From positions 1-64,000 of the forward strand of contig DATLGB010000218.1 in NCBI GenBank assembly GCA_035540675.1: 64,000 nucleotides of DNA, written 5' to 3'. Both the position numbers and the translations under genes were made by a program. The notes under the pieces are model-generated. The model ran no database searches. It saw nothing but the letters and a program-made list of their open reading frames with translations, and was not told the origin of the DNA. Within the stretch, counting starts at the first letter, position 1. Each line of letters starts with the position of its first letter. Shown one piece after another: positions 59,870-64,000 of this stretch. The stretch comes from DATLGB01 sp035540675 (lineage in GTDB: Bacteria; Actinomycetota; Thermoleophilia; Solirubrobacterales; Solirubrobacteraceae).

Positions 59870-60369
59870 TGCCGCGGTTCCGCTCGCCGCGGCGGTTCGC
59901 CCAGCATCGCCGCGGGGACGTCTGGTTCGTGACCGTCGCCGTCCTGCTGGGGCTGCTGACGGGCGTGGGCGTCGCCGGAGCCATGGGCGGCTTCAGCTTC
60001 GGAGGCGGCGACGCCGAGGCGTGGCGACCCGGTCCCGCGCCGGTCGCCGAGGGCGTCATCCTCCCCGAGCCGACGCCGGCGCGCACCGCGACGCCGCGGC
60101 GCCCGGCCAAGGCGGCCAAGCCCAAGCGCGCGAACCGCCGCAAGCCCGCGCGCCGGAAGCCGCGCCGGGCCTCGCGGCGCGTGGCGGCCGCTCCCGCGGC
60201 GGTCTCGGCTCCGGCTCCAGTGGCGACGCCGGCTTCCGCGCCGGTCGTGACGCCGCAGGCGACGGCACCGCAGGTCGCGGCTCCGGTCCAGCGCCCGCCG
60301 CGCCCGGCCACCACTCCGCGGCCGGCCGCCCCGCAGCAGCCACCGCAGCGCTTCGACGACTCCGGATAA
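59869..60369 (+). CDS. Membrane-anchored Pro/Ala/Lys-rich protein
   Basis: The 166-residue protein has a basic N terminus and one membrane helix (VWFVTVAVLLGLLTGVGVAGA). A low-complexity tail of KPKR, PARRKPRR and Ala/Pro/Val segments follows, resembling wall-spanning linkers. It starts within the stop of the repeat protein (TGATG), so the two are made together. The pair may form a surface complex. No family is recognised. Confidence 0.65.
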   Translation: MPRFRSPRRFAQHRRGDVWFVTVAVLLGLLTGVGVAGAMGGFSFGGGDAEAWRPGPAPVAEGVILPEPTPARTATPRRPAKAAKPKRANRRKPARRKPRRASRRVAAAPAAVSAPAPVATPASAPVVTPQATAPQVAAPVQRPPRPATTPRPAAPQQPPQRFDDSG

Positions 60370-60414
60370 GCGCGCGTACCGCCGGTTTGCCACCAGGCGT
60401 GCGTTCGAGTCCCC

Positions 60415-62625
60415 ATGAAGCTCGCCGCGATCCTGGCCCTGCTCCTCCTGCTGCCCGCGGCCGCCGCTCGTGCGGCGTCGGCGCCCGACGCCGGCGAGGC
60501 GTTCGACCCGGTCGTGCTGAGCGAGCCCCTCTACGGCATCTCCGAGCCCGGCGAGCGCCCGGGAACCCGGGAGATGCTCACCGCCGAGGCCGACGGGGCG
60601 CGGCTGTACGTCGAGACGTGGCTGCCCGCGGCCCAGGACGGCCGCGAGCCGCCGGCGCGCGTGCCGACGATCCTCGTCATGTCGCCGTACGCGTCGACGC
60701 TGAACCCCGGCTACTACGCGGGGCCCACGCCGCTGTACCAGGACCTCGTGGACTTCTTCGTGCCGCGCGGCTACGCGGTCGCACAGCACCACGTGCGCGG
60801 CACGGGCGAGTCCGGCGGCTGCCTCGAGCAGACCGCGGCCAAGCAGATCGCCGACGGTGCGCAGGTCGTGGAGTGGCTGGGCGGCAAGTCGCCGTGGGCC
60901 GACGGCAACGTCGCCATGTACGGCGTCTCCTACGACGCCGAGACGCAGATCTCCGTCGCCGGCCTCGGCGATCCCGCGAAGACGCGCTACCTGAAGGCCA
61001 TCGTCCCCGTGGCCACCGTGGCGGGGCAGTACGAGTACTCCTTCTTCGACGGCGTGCCCTACACCGGCCAGGCGATCAGCTCGAACGCGTTCTACCTCGG
61101 CCTGGTCAGCGCGATGCCCGACCGCGACCCGCAGAACCTCGTCGACACCTTCGAGAAGGCGACGTGCCAGGGCGAGGTGTTCGCGGGGTCGGCCGACATG
61201 AGCGGCGACATGACGCCGTTCTGGAAGGCGCGCGAGTACCGGCCGGGCGCGCCGAAGATCCGGGCCGCCACGCTGATGGTCCACGGCCTCGCCGACTGGA
61301 ACGTCAAGCCGATCAGCCAGGCCGGGTTCTTCGACCGCCTGCCGGACAGCACGCCGCACAAGGGCCTCTTCGGCGTCTGGGAGCACGCGACGCCGGACTC
61401 GCACAGCGTCGAGCCCGACTGGGAGCGCGAGGACTGGCTGCCCATGGTCGGCGCCTGGTACGACCGCTACCTCAAGGGCCTCGACACCGGCGCCGACCGC
61501 TGGCCGGCCGTGCAGGTGCAGGCCACGGACGGGCAGTGGCGCGAGGAAGTCGAGTGGCCGGCCACCGGCGGCCCCGTCGGGCAGCTGGGCCTTGGGCCGG
61601 GGGGCACGCTCGGCGCGACCAGCCCGTCCGGCAGCGACGCCTACAGCGAGGGCTACGACCCGTACGTCACGTCCCCGTCGCAGGAGCTGGCGTTCGAGAC
61701 CCCGGCGCTCGCGGAGCCGCTGCACGTCACGGGCCAGCCGGTGCTCGACCTGTGGGTCACGCTCGACCGCGACGACGCGCACCTGGCCGCCGTCATGACC
61801 GCCCTCGACGCCGACGGAAGCCCGATCTCGACCGCCCACGGCTGGACGATGGGCTTCCGCTCGGCGCGGCATCTCGACCCGCTCGTCGACAACCACTTCA
61901 TGCAGGAGCAGGGCCGGCCCGCGCCGGCCGGCCAGCCGCTGCGGGTGCAGGTGCGCTTCCACCCCAACGACGTTCGCGTGCCGGCGGGCGGGAAGCTGCG
62001 GCTGCAGATCGCGGGTTCGGTGCGGGGATCGGCGCCGTCGGGCGCGGGGACGGCGATCACCGTCCTGCACGACTGCGCGCACCCGAGCGCGCTGCGCTTC
62101 CTGATGGCCGATCCCGGCGCGCGGCTGCTGAACGTGCGCGAGCGCGACGAGGCGGGCGCGGCGCTGGCGTCGGCGCCCGCGGCGACCGGGACGACCGACG
62201 GCGGCGGCGCCGCCACCGCGCCGCTGTGCGGGCGCCCGCCCGAGCGCCTCGAGACGTTCGGCCCGGCCCGGGCGCCGGTGACCACCGCGCCGGCCCCCGC
62301 GGCGCCCGCGGCGGCATGTGGGCGGCCGCGCGCCGGGATCCGCCGTGCCCGCGTCACCCGCCGGCGCGTGCAGGTGACCGGCCGCGTCCGCGGGGCGACG
62401 TGCGGCGGGCGCACCGTGCGCGCGAAGCGCGTGGAGGTCGTCGTGGCGCGCGAACGGTGCCGCTCGCGCGCCTGCCGCCGGCGGTTCGTCGTGCAGGTTC
62501 GGCGGTCGCGCTGGACGCTGAGCCGGCGCGTGCGGCTGGCCGGCGGGCGTTACCGGGTGACGGTCCGCGCGCTCGCGGGCGGCGGCCGCGGCCCGGCCGC
62601 GGTTCGGCGGGTGCGGGCGCGCTAA
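60415..62625 (+). CDS. Secreted S15-family peptidase/CocE-NonD hydrolase
   Basis: The 736-residue protein has a signal peptide (LAAILALLLLLPAAAARA). The alpha/beta core holds the nucleophile in MYGVSYDAE (GxSY), the acid in VHGLADWNV and the histidine in VWEHATPDSH. A C-terminal jelly-roll domain follows (from DPYVTSPSQELAFETPALAEP), as in X-Pro dipeptidyl peptidases and cocaine esterase. An extra beta segment rich in Arg and Cys ends it. The nucleophile loop reads GVSYDAE where GxSYxG is usual. Substrate unknown. Confidence 0.88.
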   Translation: MKLAAILALLLLLPAAAARAASAPDAGEAFDPVVLSEPLYGISEPGERPGTREMLTAEADGARLYVETWLPAAQDGREPPARVPTILVMSPYASTLNPGYYAGPTPLYQDLVDFFVPRGYAVAQHHVRGTGESGGCLEQTAAKQIADGAQVVEWLGGKSPWADGNVAMYGVSYDAETQISVAGLGDPAKTRYLKAIVPVATVAGQYEYSFFDGVPYTGQAISSNAFYLGLVSAMPDRDPQNLVDTFEKATCQGEVFAGSADMSGDMTPFWKAREYRPGAPKIRAATLMVHGLADWNVKPISQAGFFDRLPDSTPHKGLFGVWEHATPDSHSVEPDWEREDWLPMVGAWYDRYLKGLDTGADRWPAVQVQATDGQWREEVEWPATGGPVGQLGLGPGGTLGATSPSGSDAYSEGYDPYVTSPSQELAFETPALAEPLHVTGQPVLDLWVTLDRDDAHLAAVMTALDADGSPISTAHGWTMGFRSARHLDPLVDNHFMQEQGRPAPAGQPLRVQVRFHPNDVRVPAGGKLRLQIAGSVRGSAPSGAGTAITVLHDCAHPSALRFLMADPGARLLNVRERDEAGAALASAPAATGTTDGGGAATAPLCGRPPERLETFGPARAPVTTAPAPAAPAAACGRPRAGIRRARVTRRRVQVTGRVRGATCGGRTVRAKRVEVVVARERCRSRACRRRFVVQVRRSRWTLSRRVRLAGGRYRVTVRALAGGGRGPAAVRRVRAR

Positions 62626-63395
62626 CCGCCGCGCGCGACGTCCACCGCGAGGCGCACCAGCAGCACGCCGACGACGACGAGGAAGACGACGCGCACGAAG
62701 CGGCTGCCGCGCGAGATCGCCGTGACCGCCCCGAGCCGCCCGCCGAGCACGTTGCAGGCCGCCATCGCCAGCCCGACGCCGTACATCGGCGCGCCCTGCG
62801 GGATGAACACCGCCAGCGCGCCGAGGTTCGTCGCCAGGTTGACGATGCGCGCCTTCGCCGACGCCTGCACGAACGAGTAGCCCATCAGCGCGACCAGCGC
62901 GAAGACCAGGAACGATCCGGTGCCGGGGCCGAAGATCCCGTCGTAGAAGCCGATGCTGACCGCGGCCCCGAGCGCCGCCGCGAGGTGCTGGCGGCCGTCG
63001 AAGCGCAGCTCCTGGACCTCGCCGAGCGCCGGCCGGCGCAGCGTGTAGGTGCCGACGAGGACCAGCAGCACCAGCACGAGCGGCCGGAACGCCGATTCGG
63101 GCAGCAGCGAGGCGCAGGCGGCGCCCGCCGCCGCCCCGGCGGTCGCGGCGGCCGCCATCGGCAGCGCGGTTCGCAGGTCCGGGCGCACGCGGCGGGCGTA
63201 GGTCCACGCGGCCGTGGCGGTGCCGAACACGCTGGAGAGCTTGTTCGTGGCGAGCACCTGCGCCGGGGTGGCGCCGGGCAGGAGCACGAGCAGCGCCGGG
63301 ATCTGGATCAGGCCGCCGCCGCCGACGACCGCGTCCACCCAGCCCGCCAGCAGCGCGGCGACGCACAGCAGCAGGACGATCTCGGTCTCGGGCAC
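62622..63395 (-). CDS. TSUP family (TauE/SafE) transporter
   Basis: The 257-residue membrane protein has about eight helices in two repeats. The first contains WVDAVVGGGGLIQIPALL and the second GFYDGIFGPGTGSFLVF, both family signatures. Members export sulfite, sulfoacetate or similar anions. GTG 63395 has TAGCCT 9 nt upstream, which overlaps the stop of the SHMT-like gene. It overlaps the S15 gene by 4 bp, tail to tail. Confidence 0.9.
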   Translation of the reverse strand: MPETEIVLLLCVAALLAGWVDAVVGGGGLIQIPALLVLLPGATPAQVLATNKLSSVFGTATAAWTYARRVRPDLRTALPMAAAATAGAAAGAACASLLPESAFRPLVLVLLVLVGTYTLRRPALGEVQELRFDGRQHLAAALGAAVSIGFYDGIFGPGTGSFLVFALVALMGYSFVQASAKARIVNLATNLGALAVFIPQGAPMYGVGLAMAACNVLGGRLGAVTAISRGSRFVRVVFLVVVGVLLVRLAVDVARGG

Positions 63396-63407
63396 CGGCA
63401 GCGCAGG

Positions 63408-64000
63408 CTAGGCGGCGGCCGCGGCCTGCGCGCGCCGCAGGTCCGCCACCTCGCCCCGCAACTCGGCGGGAGGACGCTCGCGCCGCAGCGCCGCGGCGAC
63501 GAGCGCGGCCACGGCCGGCATCGCGGGGGCGCCGAAGCCCTGGCGGACGATCGTCTGCGTGCCGATCCGGATCGCGCCGGCGGGGTCGCGGTCGCGGCCG
63601 GGCAGCCCGATCTCCGACAGCAGGACGTTCGCCTCGGCCAGCGTCCGCGCCGCCTCGGGGCCGCCGCCGAAGCCGCGCGCGTCGACGGCCACGTGGTGCG
63701 AGCTCGTCCACCCCCGCCGGCCGCCGACCACGGGCAGGCCGGCGGCGGCCAGCGCCTCCGCGAGCGCGCGCGCGGCCGCGATGCAGGCGTCGGCGTACGC
63801 GCCGCCCGCCTCGAGGTGCTCGAGCGCGGCGGCGCCCAGCGGCAGCAGCCGTGCGATGTCGTAGTTCGCGGTCAGGCCCGGGTAGACCGCGGCGGTCACC
63901 CGCGCCATCAGCGCCTCGTCGTCGCTGACGATCGCGCCGCCCGCCGGCCCGCCGAACGACTTGTAGGTCGAGAAGGTGACGACGTCGGCCCCCTCGCGCA
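63408..64000 (-). CDS. Serine hydroxymethyltransferase-like PLP enzyme (partial, C-terminal part)
   Basis: The frame is open to the right edge, so the N-terminal half is missing. The visible 196 residues include the PLP-lysine loop TFSTYKSFGGPAGG, then GLTANYDIARLLPL and the small domain with HHVAVDAR and EIGLPGRD-type substrate contacts. It resembles GlyA but with changes that are common in a second, SHMT-like group, so glycine/serine conversion is likely but not certain. It is 12 nt from the TSUP gene in the same direction. Confidence 0.85.
   Translation of the reverse strand, partial: REGADVVTFSTYKSFGGPAGGAIVSDDEALMARVTAAVYPGLTANYDIARLLPLGAAALEHLEAGGAYADACIAAARALAEALAAAGLPVVGGRRGWTSSHHVAVDARGFGGGPEAARTLAEANVLLSEIGLPGRDRDPAGAIRIGTQTIVRQGFGAPAMPAVAALVAAALRRERPPAELRGEVADLRRAQAAAAA

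Overview
This window comes from a very GC-rich, gene-dense actinobacterial chromosome. The best fit is class Thermoleophilia (the Solirubrobacterales or a relative), judged from codon use, frequent GTG starts and the order of the core genes. That assignment is inference from content, not from a search. Nearly every base is coding, no gap exceeds 300 bp, and no insertion sequence, prophage or CRISPR array was seen.

Region 1 (1-33,800) is mostly a conserved housekeeping block on the minus strand. In transcription order it runs: trigger factor (tig), clpX, valS, a small membrane peptide, a zinc-ribbon protein, ndk, maf, then mreB-mreC-mreD-mrdA(PBP2)-rodA for the cell wall elongation machine. 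It continues with RNase E/G (rng), rplU, rpmA, obgE, proB, proA, nadD and rsfS. Plus-strand genes (a hydrolase, an SDR, an OmpA-like protein) are set into it. At the left edge a PD-(D/E)XK nuclease gene runs in frame through an intact tRNA-Ala(GGC). A perfect GAAC-N4-GTTC (SOS/LexA type) palindrome covers the nuclease's predicted -10 box. A zinc-type ABC transporter with two permeases (27,318-30,629) is divergent from a Fur/Zur regulator, with a Zur-like palindrome between them. DUF6572-like, DoxX-like and quinone oxidoreductase genes follow, then tRNA-His(GTG) on the minus strand.

Region 2 (33,900-49,200) is a mosaic of small operons. It holds a collagen-like exported protein, a fructosamine-kinase/low-molecular-weight phosphatase pair (probably protein deglycation), cold-shock protein, HIT hydrolase, a GIY-YIG protein, and a RecQ helicase fused to a phosphoribosyltransferase-like domain. 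It also holds a REC-EAL cyclic-di-GMP phosphodiesterase, a secreted HEXXH protein, a J-domain-like protein joined to AzlCD and an F420-type oxidoreductase, an RDD/DUF2510 protein, beta-carbonic anhydrase, and a TetR/methyltransferase pair with a shared palindrome.

Region 3 (49,200-64,000) is rich in envelope functions: TRIC channel, sulfotransferase, M23 peptidase, and an exported repeat protein overlapping an ECF sigma factor that carries its own anti-sigma-like zinc motif. A 5'-nucleotidase and a PhoX-like phosphatase (phosphate scavenging), a calcium-repeat protein, an S15 peptidase/esterase, a TSUP exporter and a truncated SHMT-like gene complete it.

Two window-wide patterns stand out. 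About twenty genes carry a TANNNT -10 box only 6-10 nt before the start codon, the signature of leaderless mRNAs; this helps fix several starts. Within operons, ATGA/GTGA stop-start overlaps are the rule.
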